Source: CAZQQN01 sp964549595
GTDB lineage: Bacteria; Bacteroidota; Bacteroidia; CAILMK01; CAYYUA01
Direction of reading: 5' to 3'
Length of the DNA: 21,095 nucleotides
Assembly: GCA_964549595.1 (NCBI GenBank)
Contig: CAZJWK010000040.1
Coordinates: 1-21,095, forward strand
Shown here: positions 14,708 to 21,095 of the stretch, piece after piece
Numbering within the stretch: position 1 is the first letter of the stretch
How the letters are laid out: each line of letters begins with the position of its first letter
Translations under genes and position numbers: made by a program
Notes under the pieces: generated by a model
Told to the model about the DNA's origin: nothing
The model's input: only the letters and a program-made list of their open reading frames with translations
The model's database searches: none

Positions 14708-16228
14708 ATGGAAAACAAAGGCAAGATTGCCCAGGTAATTGGACCGGTTGTGGATGTTAGTTTTGAAGACGAAAATTCACAACTTCCCCAAATAATGAAT
14801 GCCCTTCATGTGAAAAGGGAAGATGGTTCAACCTTGGTGCTCGAGGTTCAACAGCACCTTGGTGAAGACATTGTTCGAACCATTGCTATGGACTCTACTG
14901 AAGGGTTGGTTCGTAAAATGGAAGTGATTGACACTGGTGAATCCATTCGGGTTCCCATTGGTGAGAATATTCGGGGACGGTTGTTCAATGTGGTTGGAAA
15001 CAACATTGACGGTATAGACCAGGTGAAAGGCGAGGGCTATCGTCCGATTCACCAAGAACCCCCTCGATATGAAGATTTGTCAACTTCCGATGAGCCCTTG
15101 TGGACGGGTATTAAAGTGATTGATTTGCTTGAGCCCTATTCCAAGGGTGGCAAAATTGGTTTGTTTGGCGGGGCCGGTGTTGGTAAGACCGTCCTTATTA
15201 TGGAGTTGATTAATAACATTGCGAAAGCATACGAAGGAATTTCGGTATTCACAGGTGTTGGTGAGCGAACCCGCGAGGGTAATGACCTTCTGCGGGAGAT
15301 GTTGGAAGCAGGTGTTATCAATTACGGAGAGAATTTCCGTAAATCTATGGAAGAAGGTGGATGGGATCTTTCTCAGGTAGATGAGGAAGCGGTCAAAAAT
15401 TCACAGGCGACATTGGTATTTGGCCAGATGAACGAACCTCCCGGTGCTCGTGCAAGGGTCGCCTTAACCGGTTTGAGTGTGGCCGAATATTTCCGTGATG
15501 GCGATCCTGATAGTGATGAAGGTCGGGATATCCTCTTATTCATTGATAACATTTTCCGTTTTACCCAAGCCGGCTCAGAAGTTTCTGCTTTGCTCGGCCG
15601 GATGCCCTCTGCTGTTGGATATCAGCCGACATTGGGCACTGAAATGGGTGAGATGCAGGAGCGGATTACTTCCACAAAACGGGGATCTATTACTTCAGTG
15701 CAAGCGGTTTATGTACCCGCTGACGACCTAACCGATCCGGCACCGGCAACTACTTTTGCCCACCTTGATGCCACTACCGTTTTGAGCCGGAAGATTGCAG
15801 AGCAAGGAATTTATCCTGCGGTTGATCCGCTGGATTCAACGTCTCGTATCCTTGACCCTGATGTCGTGGGAGATGATCATTACAAGACCGCACAAAGGGT
15901 TAAAGAAATCCTTCAGCGTTACAATGAACTTCAGGATATCATTGCCATCCTCGGAATGGAAGAGCTTTCTGAAGAAGATAAAATGGTCGTTCACCGTGCC
16001 AGAAGGGTTCAAAGGTTTTTATCCCAGCCTTTCCACGTAGCTGAGCAGTTCACCAATATTCCGGGTAAATTGGTTTCTATTGAAGATACCATCAAAGGAT
16101 TTAACAAAATCCTCGATGGTGAGGTCGACAAATATCCGGAAGGGGCCTTTAACCTTGTAGGAAACATCGAAGAAGCAGTAGAGAAGGGTGAACAAATGCT
16201 GGCTGAAACAGAAAAAGAAGCATCCTGA
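14708..16228 (+). CDS. atpD: ATP synthase F1 beta subunit
   Basis: This is the catalytic subunit of F1Fo ATP synthase, which makes ATP from ADP and phosphate at the membrane using the proton (or sodium) gradient. The 506-residue protein carries the P-loop GGAGVGKT at about 154-161, the GERTREGNDL segment, the LLFIDNIFRFTQAGSEVSAL stretch and the DELSEED-type motif as EELSEED near the C-terminus, all intact. The frame is open from a TTG at 14645, but the ATG at 14708 gives the family's usual start (MENKGKIAQVIGPVVDV) and lies downstream of the promoter. atpC follows after 24 bases. The other ATP synthase genes are not in the window; a separate atpDC pair is common in Bacteroidota. Confidence 0.98.
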   Translation: MENKGKIAQVIGPVVDVSFEDENSQLPQIMNALHVKREDGSTLVLEVQQHLGEDIVRTIAMDSTEGLVRKMEVIDTGESIRVPIGENIRGRLFNVVGNNIDGIDQVKGEGYRPIHQEPPRYEDLSTSDEPLWTGIKVIDLLEPYSKGGKIGLFGGAGVGKTVLIMELINNIAKAYEGISVFTGVGERTREGNDLLREMLEAGVINYGENFRKSMEEGGWDLSQVDEEAVKNSQATLVFGQMNEPPGARARVALTGLSVAEYFRDGDPDSDEGRDILLFIDNIFRFTQAGSEVSALLGRMPSAVGYQPTLGTEMGEMQERITSTKRGSITSVQAVYVPADDLTDPAPATTFAHLDATTVLSRKIAEQGIYPAVDPLDSTSRILDPDVVGDDHYKTAQRVKEILQRYNELQDIIAILGMEELSEEDKMVVHRARRVQRFLSQPFHVAEQFTNIPGKLVSIEDTIKGFNKILDGEVDKYPEGAFNLVGNIEEAVEKGEQMLAETEKEAS

Positions 16229-16252
16229 GACAAATCTTTGAAGGGCTAAAAC

Positions 16253-16486
16253 ATGCAATTAGAAATCATAACACCGGAAGAAACCTTATTTCAGGGCGAG
16301 GTTAAAGATGTGAAATTCCCCGGAGTAGATGGGTCTTTTGAAATTTTAAAAGATCACGCCCCAATGATCTCAAGGATTGAAGCCGGTCAGATCCGTATAA
16401 TGACCTCTAATGATGAAACCCAATACTACACTGTTGAAGACGGTTTTGTGGAAGTAAGAGATAATAACGTGATAGCGCTGGTGTAG
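16253..16486 (+). CDS. atpC: ATP synthase F1 epsilon subunit, short form
   Basis: This 77-residue protein is the N-terminal beta-sandwich domain of the epsilon subunit, which links the gamma rotor to the c-ring. The opening MQLEIITPEETLFQGEV and the segment PGVDGSFEILKDHAPMIS are diagnostic. The C-terminal two-helix domain, which inhibits ATP hydrolysis in E. coli and Bacillus, is absent, so that form of regulation is probably missing; short epsilon subunits are typical of Bacteroidota. It lies 24 bases behind atpD with an AAGGG before the ATG, and the pair ends in a hairpin terminator 30 bases downstream. Confidence 0.95.
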   Translation: MQLEIITPEETLFQGEVKDVKFPGVDGSFEILKDHAPMISRIEAGQIRIMTSNDETQYYTVEDGFVEVRDNNVIALV

Positions 16487-16516
16487 TAATAATAACCGAA
16501 GCGATACTTTCGATTT

Positions 16517-16556
16517 AAAAAAAGGTGGGTGGTGTTAAGGTCATCCACCTTTTTTT
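16517..16556. terminator. Bidirectional terminator between atpC and the glycosyltransferase
   Basis: Perfect 12-base arms (AAAAAAAGGTGG at 16517-16528, CCACCTTTTTTT at 16545-16556) with a 16-base loop end in a T-run on either strand. It closes the atpDC transcript. Its right arm also encodes the last residues of the leftward glycosyltransferase. Confidence 0.85.
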
Positions 16557-17311
16557 ATGCCTGAAGTTTCCAGTTTATGGTTGCTATAATTTTTGAAAAA
16601 GCTTTTAAATTTCATTTCAATCACGCCAAATAGGGCCTCTTTCAGTATTCCTTTGGACATTTTAGATTCTCCCCTGGAGCGATCAGTGAATATAATGGGT
16701 ATTTCCTTTAGGTTAAATCCCATTTTCCAGGCGGCGAATTTCATTTCGATCTGGAAGGCATATCCTTTAAATTTTATTTTATCCAGATCAATGGCTTTCA
16801 GTACCTGGCGTTTGAAACAAACAAATCCGGCTGTGGTGTCTTTGATGGGGATTCCGGTTACAATCCCTACGTATTTGGAGGCCAAATAAGAAAGGATAAC
16901 CCGTCCAATCGGCCAATTCACAACGTTTACCCCTTTGACATACCTTGATCCGATGGCCAAATCGGTATCTTCCTCTTTACAGGTTTTGTACAATCTGATT
17001 AGGTCATCCGGGTTATGAGAAAAGTCAGCATCCATTTCAAAAATGAATTGATACTCCTTGCGGTTTAATGCCCAGCGGAATCCCTCGATATAGGCTGTTC
17101 CTAAACCTTGCTTGCCTGGTCTTTGGTACAAATAAAGCCGGTTTGGGAATTCATTTTGTAATTGGCGTATTATCTGGGAAGTTTGATCAGGCGAATTGTC
17201 ATCCACAATGAGGATATCAAAATTGATGTGTAAGGAAAAAACTTTCCTGATAATGGCCTCAATGTTGGCTTCCTCGTTGTAGGTGGGTATGATAACGACC
17301 GATTCGCTCAA
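16541..17311 (-). CDS. Polyprenol-phosphate mannosyltransferase-like GT2 glycosyltransferase
   Basis: This 256-residue family 2 glycosyltransferase resembles dolichyl/polyprenol-phosphate mannose synthases, which transfer a sugar from a nucleotide donor to a polyprenyl phosphate on the cytoplasmic membrane face. It has IPTYNE (8-13), VDDNSPDQT (36-44), the metal-binding DAD (94-96, in EMDADFSH), GSRYVKG (121-127) and RGESKM (213-218). There is no C-terminal membrane domain, as in the soluble DPM1 type. The donor sugar (mannose or glucose) is uncertain. The first codon appears to be TTG at 17311: an in-frame TAA lies six codons upstream, and the next ATG is internal at residue 93. The 3' end (Lys-Lys-Gly-Gly-stop) lies inside the shared terminator. 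Confidence 0.88.
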   Translation of the reverse strand: MSESVVIIPTYNEEANIEAIIRKVFSLHINFDILIVDDNSPDQTSQIIRQLQNEFPNRLYLYQRPGKQGLGTAYIEGFRWALNRKEYQFIFEMDADFSHNPDDLIRLYKTCKEEDTDLAIGSRYVKGVNVVNWPIGRVILSYLASKYVGIVTGIPIKDTTAGFVCFKRQVLKAIDLDKIKFKGYAFQIEMKFAAWKMGFNLKEIPIIFTDRSRGESKMSKGILKEALFGVIEMKFKSFFKNYSNHKLETSGIKKGG

Positions 17312-17504
17312 TTTGGGAGGGTTTGGTTAAGGCTTAAATTTTATTTAAAACGAGTCAAAAATCCCAATATTTTAAGAAATTCAGGCTTTGAGTGAAAAAT
17401 TTGTAACCAAACTTCATGCCTTTCCTTCTATTCTAAAGGGTTAGGCGCTGTTTGTTGGGATTTTTAAAGTAAAAGGCTAATTACCAAAACAAGCGAGTAT
17501 TTTT

Positions 17505-17981
17505 ATGAAAAAAGTGATATTCCTGGACAGGGACGGGGTCATCATTCAAGAAACCGGAAGCTATAATTTTTTGCCTGAACATTTAAAAATGGTTACCGGA
17601 ATCGAAGTTTTTCTCTTAAGCATGCAAAAAAAAGGTTTTGAATTTATAACGATCACCAATCAGGGAGGTATAGAAAAAGGTTATTATTCTCATGAGCATG
17701 TCCATAACCTGAATAAGCTCATAGCTCAGCATTTAGAAAAAAACGGCATCACCTTTCTGGATTGGTTTTATTGCCCTCACCACGACAATTATGAATATTG
17801 CCTTTGCCGGAAACCGGGCTCATTAATGCTGGAAAAAGCCATCGCTAAACATGAGGTGGACAAAGCGAATTCCTTGTTTATCGGGGATAAAGACTCGGAT
17901 GCGCAAGCGGCTGAAAGCGTAGGTATCAAACCCGTAAAAATTTCCCCGAATCAAGACTTGACCACTTTAGGGTTTGGGTAA
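17505..17981 (+). CDS. HAD-IIIA phosphatase (HisB-N/GmhB-like)
   Basis: This 158-residue haloacid-dehalogenase phosphatase has the catalytic pair D8 and D10 (DRDGV), motif II in TNQGG (51-55), a zinc-binding set C90, H92, C99 and C101 (CPHHDNYEYCLCRKP), K103 in CRKP, and the acidic motif GDKDSD (127-132). This is the architecture of D-glycero-D-manno-heptose-1,7-bisphosphate phosphatase (GmhB) and the histidinol-phosphatase domain of HisB. No heptose or histidine biosynthesis genes are nearby, so which substrate it uses cannot be decided. The ATG directly follows a TTTTT run; the gene ends at a bidirectional terminator. Confidence 0.85.
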   Translation: MKKVIFLDRDGVIIQETGSYNFLPEHLKMVTGIEVFLLSMQKKGFEFITITNQGGIEKGYYSHEHVHNLNKLIAQHLEKNGITFLDWFYCPHHDNYEYCLCRKPGSLMLEKAIAKHEVDKANSLFIGDKDSDAQAAESVGIKPVKISPNQDLTTLGFG

Positions 17982-18003
17982 ATGTTGAAGTGGGTTACAC
18001 AGT

Positions 18004-18035
18004 AAAAAGGCAGGAATAAGTTCCTACCTTTTTTT
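18004..18035. terminator. Bidirectional terminator between the HAD phosphatase and the dioxygenase
   Basis: Arms AAAAAGGCAGGAA (18004-18016) and TTCCTACCTTTTT (18021-18033) pair with a single C/A mismatch and a TAAG loop, with T-runs in both directions. It lies between two convergent genes. Confidence 0.8.
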
Positions 18036-18059
18036 ACCATTCCTCGCTTCAAACCGGGC

Positions 18060-18635
18060 TTAATCACCGTAGGCGTAGGGATTGTTCTTTTCTACCCGGC
18101 TGTAGTTTTCCTCCCAGTTTGGCGGGAGCTCCATTACATGCCCGCAACTATCACAAGTACGGTGCTCAATGGAGGAGTAAAAGTTGTTCATCACGATGGG
18201 GAACTGCTTGACAATATCCTCCAGAAAGAAATATTCCTCGTAAAGCCTGTTTCCGCAATTATCACAGAAATAGACAAAACCATCCTTTTCGCCTTTAACC
18301 CGATGCTTTTCGATTATTAATCCGATTGTATTTTCTGGTCTCTGCGGGGAGTGCAAAACTTTGGGTGGTAATAAAAACATTTCCCCTTCCTTGATGGGCA
18401 CATCTCTGAACTCACCATCATCGACAATTTTCACGTTGATGTCTCCTTCAACTTGGTAAAAAAGCTCCTCACTTTCATTGTAGTGGAAATCCTTTCGGGT
18501 ATTCGGACCTCCAGAAACCATTACAATAAAATTATCATTGCCCTTGTAAATTGTTTCATTGCTTACAGGAGGTTTAAGCAAATGACGATGCTCATCTATC
18601 CATTTCTGAAAATTGATAGGACCCGGTACAGCCAT
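18060..18635 (-). CDS. nbaC: 3-hydroxyanthranilate 3,4-dioxygenase
   Basis: This 191-residue cupin dioxygenase opens the ring of 3-hydroxyanthranilate to give the precursor of quinolinate (NAD synthesis) or of 2-aminomuconate (tryptophan breakdown). Iron ligands H51, E57 and H95 sit at the positions known from the Cupriavidus enzyme, and the substrate-binding arginines R47 and R99 are present. A second, rubredoxin-like metal site is formed by C124, C127, C161 and C164, typical of the bacterial form. No other kynurenine-pathway gene is in the window. The symbol follows one bacterial naming convention; haao is the other. It is a single-gene unit with a clear promoter upstream and a shared terminator downstream. 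Confidence 0.95.
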   Translation of the reverse strand: MAVPGPINFQKWIDEHRHLLKPPVSNETIYKGNDNFIVMVSGGPNTRKDFHYNESEELFYQVEGDINVKIVDDGEFRDVPIKEGEMFLLPPKVLHSPQRPENTIGLIIEKHRVKGEKDGFVYFCDNCGNRLYEEYFFLEDIVKQFPIVMNNFYSSIEHRTCDSCGHVMELPPNWEENYSRVEKNNPYAYGD

Positions 18636-18668
18636 AGTTAATTTTTTTTTGGTTCACAATTGCTTTTT

Positions 18669-18699
18669 TAAATTTATTAAAAGTTTCGGACTTTTCAAA
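18669..18699 (-). promoter_or_regulatory. Promoter of the 3-hydroxyanthranilate dioxygenase gene
   Basis: On the minus strand TTTG (18699-18696) is followed after 19 bases by TAAATTTA (18676-18669), one mismatch from TAnnTTTG. The start would lie near 18662, about 27 bases before the ATG at 18635. Confidence 0.55.
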
Positions 18700-18840
18700 T
18701 CAGTCATTGAAAAACCATTTAACCCTGAAAAACCGAACTCTTCACACGATGAATTACTGAGTGTTTGTTCATTCCGGGATTTTAATGGGAAAAACCTGCA
18801 TTTTCATAAATTTACACCCTAAATCTTTTTATTTTACCTT

Positions 18841-19374
18841 ATGTCAGTAATCTTACTGGATAAAGCCAAATTTGCTATTACGATCCAACGCCTTTGCTAC
18901 GAACTTATCGAGCAACATGGATTTTTCGAGGATTCTGCCATTATTGGTTTACAACCCAGAGGCACTTACCTGGCTCAAAATATTCGTGATCGATTGATCC
19001 GGATTTTAGGGGTTTCTGACATTCCTTATGGCTATTTAGACCCTACTTTTTACCGGGACGATTTTCGAAGAAGGGACGAGCCTCTTAAACCGCAGGAGAG
19101 CGACATCAATTTTTTACTGGAAGGCAAAAGGGTTATTTTGGTCGATGATGTGCTTTACACCGGCCGTACAGTGCGAGCAGGATTGGATGCCCTTTTGGAT
19201 TATGGCAGGCCTGAAGAAGTAGATTTTCTTGTACTGGTTGACAGGCGCTTTACCAGGCAACTACCAATAGATTCCGATTATGTTGGCATGCGGGTGGACA
19301 CACGTTCCTCGCAAAAAGTCAAAGTAGAATGGGAAGAACTCGAAGGCGCTAACAAGGTTTGGCTCCTGGAATGA
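18841..19374 (+). CDS. pyrR: PyrR: pyrimidine operon regulator / uracil phosphoribosyltransferase-like
   Basis: This 177-residue type I phosphoribosyltransferase matches PyrR. The PRPP loop is VILVDDVLYTGRT (98-110) and the conserved IGLQPRGTYLA stretch lies near residue 35. In Gram-positive bacteria PyrR senses UMP/UTP and PRPP, binds leader RNA of pyrimidine genes and causes attenuation, and it also has weak uracil phosphoribosyltransferase activity. Whether the Bacteroidota protein regulates RNA in the same way cannot be told from this sequence. It lies 223 bases upstream of pyrB on the same strand, which supports a role in pyrimidine metabolism. A weak TAAATTTA box at 18807-18814 may be its promoter. 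Confidence 0.93.
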   Translation: MSVILLDKAKFAITIQRLCYELIEQHGFFEDSAIIGLQPRGTYLAQNIRDRLIRILGVSDIPYGYLDPTFYRDDFRRRDEPLKPQESDINFLLEGKRVILVDDVLYTGRTVRAGLDALLDYGRPEEVDFLVLVDRRFTRQLPIDSDYVGMRVDTRSSQKVKVEWEELEGANKVWLLE

Positions 19375-19532
19375 TTTTGCCGGGACAAGAAAATGGGGTC
19401 AGGGTTTTTTGTAGATGGGCAGGGCAAGGATTAATTATTGAAAGATGTCAACGTGAAGGTTGGTAAAAGTATTGGCAAATGGTAAAATGATTTAAGAAAG
19501 CCGCTTCAATAATTCCGGCCAATCATGAAACA

Positions 19533-19566
19533 TTTGGCTTATTAAAAGAAATTTATTGTTATTTTG
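19533..19566 (+). promoter_or_regulatory. Candidate promoter of pyrB
   Basis: TTTG (19533-19536) is followed after 22 bases by TTATTTTG (19559-19566), one mismatch from TAnnTTTG. It would start transcription near 19573, 25 bases before the pyrB ATG, so pyrB may have its own promoter inside the pyrR-pyrB gap. Confidence 0.35.
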
Positions 19567-19597
19567 CCTTCTAAAATAATGAAGACGATCAGGGTTT

Positions 19598-20542
19598 ATG
19601 ACTTCATTAAGCGTGGATAATTTAATTGGCATTCGGGAAATAACTGAACAGGATATTTATTCAATTTTCGAGACAGCCACTAATTTCAAAGAAGTTATTA
19701 ACCGGCCCATCAAAAAAGTGCCTTCCCTCCGGGATGTAACCGTGGCCAATGTTTTTTTTGAAAATTCAACCCGGACCCGTATTTCATTTGAATTGGCTGA
19801 AAAACGATTATCCGCGGATGCGCTTAATTTCAGTGCTTCCGCTTCCTCGGTGAGTAAAGGCGAGACCCTATTGGATACCCTCAATAATATTTTGGCCATG
19901 AAGGTGGATATGGTCGTTATGAGGCATCCGTATTCCGGAGCGGCTAATTTTTTGGCTGATAACATCGATGCACAGGTAATCAATGCCGGGGATGGAACCC
20001 ATGAACACCCGACTCAGGCTTTATTGGATTCTTTTTCCCTTAGTGAAGAATTGGGAGGATTAAACGGGAAAAAAGTGGCCTTGATCGGAGATATAATGCA
20101 TTCAAGGGTCTCCCTTTCAAACCTGATTTGTTTGCAAAAATTAGGGGCTGAGGTTACTGTATGCGGTCCTCCGACCTTAATCCCGCATTATATGAGTTCG
20201 CTTGGTGTTAATGTCAGCTATGACCTTCAAGAAACTTTGGAGTGGTGTGATGTGGCCAATGTACTGCGTATTCAACTGGAAAGGCAGCATTACGGCTATT
20301 TACCAAGTCTTCGTGAGTATGCCATGGCTTACGGCGTTAAAAAAGAAAACCTGGCCAGGCTTAATAAACCCATTACCATTATGCATCCGGGTCCCATGAA
20401 CCGGGGTGTAGAGATAGAAAGTGAGGTGGCTGATTCTGAACACTCTATTATCCTGGACCAGGTTGAGAATGGCGTGGCCATACGGATGGCCGTGCTATAC
20501 CTTTTGGCAGGTCAGGTGAGGCAAGATGAAAGTTCCGATTAA
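19598..20542 (+). CDS. pyrB: Aspartate carbamoyltransferase catalytic subunit
   Basis: This 314-residue enzyme joins carbamoyl phosphate to aspartate in the first committed step of pyrimidine synthesis. The carbamoyl-phosphate signature is FENSTRTRISFE (54-65), with SVSKGE (84-89), HPTQALLD (137-144) and, near the C-terminus, HPGPMNRG. Length is normal. No pyrI-like regulatory subunit gene follows, so it is likely of the catalytic-trimer-only class, as in Bacillus (inference limited by the window edge). The start is the ATG at 19598. An overlapping short frame begins at an ATG 19 bases upstream. A hairpin with a T-run follows the stop. Confidence 0.96.
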   Translation: MTSLSVDNLIGIREITEQDIYSIFETATNFKEVINRPIKKVPSLRDVTVANVFFENSTRTRISFELAEKRLSADALNFSASASSVSKGETLLDTLNNILAMKVDMVVMRHPYSGAANFLADNIDAQVINAGDGTHEHPTQALLDSFSLSEELGGLNGKKVALIGDIMHSRVSLSNLICLQKLGAEVTVCGPPTLIPHYMSSLGVNVSYDLQETLEWCDVANVLRIQLERQHYGYLPSLREYAMAYGVKKENLARLNKPITIMHPGPMNRGVEIESEVADSEHSIILDQVENGVAIRMAVLYLLAGQVRQDESSD

Positions 20543-20547
20543 TCCGG

Positions 20548-20607
20548 AAAAGAAAATCATCATAGGGGCGATTCGAAAAATCAGTGGAAAGGGATGGTTT
20601 TCTTTTT
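20548..20607 (+). terminator. Probable terminator of pyrB
   Basis: Arms AAAAGAAAATCATC (20548-20561) and GATGGTTTTCTTTT (20593-20606) pair over 14 bases with one G-U wobble, starting six bases after the pyrB stop and ending in a T-run. The 31-base loop is longer than usual. Confidence 0.5.
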
Positions 20608-20844
20608 GTTATTGGCTTCCCATATAGAATTTTAGCAAAAAAACAAGGTAAAAAATTGATTTTCAGACTATTAAAAAATAGCTTGGTTAGTGGAAGATTT
20701 TTTTATTTTGGGTTCTACCATGAATTTTGTGGAAAAGATTTTAAGAAGTTTTGATTGAGTAATAAAAAGTCTGCTTAAATTGAGAATCTGTAATTGAGGA
20801 GCTGGGCCGTGCCCTTCTTTTGAATTTTTTGGGGCACCCGTCTT

Positions 20845-20985
20845 GGGGGTGGATCAAACAATAAAAATTTTGAATTTTTATTGTTTAAAAGCCCTTATCA
20901 ACGCTAGCTAAAAAAACTTGTGAACGCTTTTTAAAAAACTCAACTTTTTGATTTTAAAGAGTGCAAAGGCTTTTGATCCACCCCC
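20845..20985. repeat. Inverted-repeat element, 141 bases, with an internal hairpin
   Basis: The ends GGGGGTGGATCAAA (20845-20858) and TTTGATCCACCCCC (20972-20985) are perfect 14-base inverted repeats. Just inside the left end, AAACAATAAAAATT (20856-20869) and AATTTTTATTGTTT (20873-20886) form a perfect 14-base stem with a TTG loop. No reading frame lies between. The GGGTGGATCA-type ends recall terminal repeats of some Bacteroidota insertion sequences, so a solo remnant or a miniature element is possible. I see no flanking direct repeat. Confidence 0.6.
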
Positions 20986-21048
20986 CATAAAAGCTAAAAC
21001 CTGGTTAGCAAACCATTGTGGCATCTCCATTAGCACTGTGATTACTAG

Positions 21049-21095
21049 ATGAAGTTGCTTAAAAGATTGAGGTTTTTAACCTTGTCCACCTATTC
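21049..21095 (+). CDS. Possible 5' end of a gene running off the right edge
   Basis: An ATG at 21049, immediately after an in-frame TAG, opens 15 codons to the window edge (MKLLKRLRFLTLSTY). The basic start followed by hydrophobic residues resembles the front of a signal peptide. The minus strand can also be read over this stretch (ending in a TAA), so the call is weak. Confidence 0.2.
   Translation, partial: MKLLKRLRFLTLSTY

Larger units (their letters stand above)
20543..21048. other. Non-coding region downstream of pyrB
   Basis: About 500 bases without a credible gene. It holds the probable pyrB terminator, a short GTGCCC/GGGCAC inverted repeat near 20809-20836 and the larger inverted-repeat element at 20845-20985. 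Both strands are rich in stops. I recognise no structural RNA. Confidence 0.5.

Noticed and set aside
12885..17504. Shared motif AAGCGAGTnTTTTT upstream of the hydroxylase (12885) and the HAD phosphatase (17491)
   Set aside because: Given the number of position pairs in 21 kb, 13-of-14 matches are expected by chance many times over, and the two are placed differently relative to their genes.
19433..19514. Ten-base inverted repeat AATTATTGAA/TTCAATAATT in the pyrR-pyrB gap
   Set aside because: AT-rich 10-base inverted repeats this far apart (62 bases) are expected by chance a few times in this window, and there is no T-run.
1..21095. CRISPR array, tRNA, rRNA, prophage or defence genes
   Set aside because: No regularly spaced direct repeats, no cloverleaf-like or rRNA-like stretches and no phage, transposase or defence-type proteins were seen.

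Overview
The window looks like a chromosomal, mostly housekeeping stretch of a Bacteroidota genome, probably a Cytophagales-type organism. The evidence is of three kinds. First, several genes are preceded by the Bacteroidota promoter signature (a TTTG box about 18-22 bases upstream of TAnnTTTG). Second, the gene content is typical of that phylum: a fused alpha/beta E1 2-oxoacid dehydrogenase, an atpD-atpC pair apart from the rest of the ATP synthase genes, a large secreted lamin-tail-domain protein, and a FtsX-like permease beside rbfA. Third, base composition is moderately AT-rich. The genus cannot be given from sequence alone.

Left part (1-5156): a leftward cluster reads rbfA, a class I methyltransferase, a LolC/LolE-type permease and, off the left edge, a possible further gene. 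A divergent MsbA-like ABC exporter follows on the plus strand. Middle (5157-10191): a 1396-residue secreted protein with four lamin-tail domains, convergent with a small secreted protein that resembles the N-terminal region of M6-like metalloproteases but has no protease domain. Next (10192-14469): the fused E1 dehydrogenase (leftward), a fatty acid hydroxylase (rightward) and an NADPH-dependent FMN reductase-like flavoprotein (leftward).

Right part (14470-21095): atpD-atpC run rightward into a bidirectional terminator shared with a leftward dolichyl-phosphate-mannose-synthase-like glycosyltransferase, which appears to start at TTG. A HAD-IIIA phosphatase and a 3-hydroxyanthranilate 3,4-dioxygenase converge on a second bidirectional terminator. 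pyrR and pyrB follow, then about 500 bases of non-coding DNA with a compact nested inverted-repeat structure that could be a mobile-element remnant.

The genes serve unrelated core jobs: ribosome maturation, envelope export, energy generation, branched-chain or pyruvate oxidation, pyrimidine synthesis and NAD/tryptophan metabolism. I see no CRISPR array, defence island, prophage, tRNA or rRNA. I found no convincing new multi-gene system. The items most worth a second look are the inverted-repeat element at 20845-20985, the protease-less M6-type prodomain protein, and the altered thiamine-diphosphate motif with a long helical linker in the E1 fusion.
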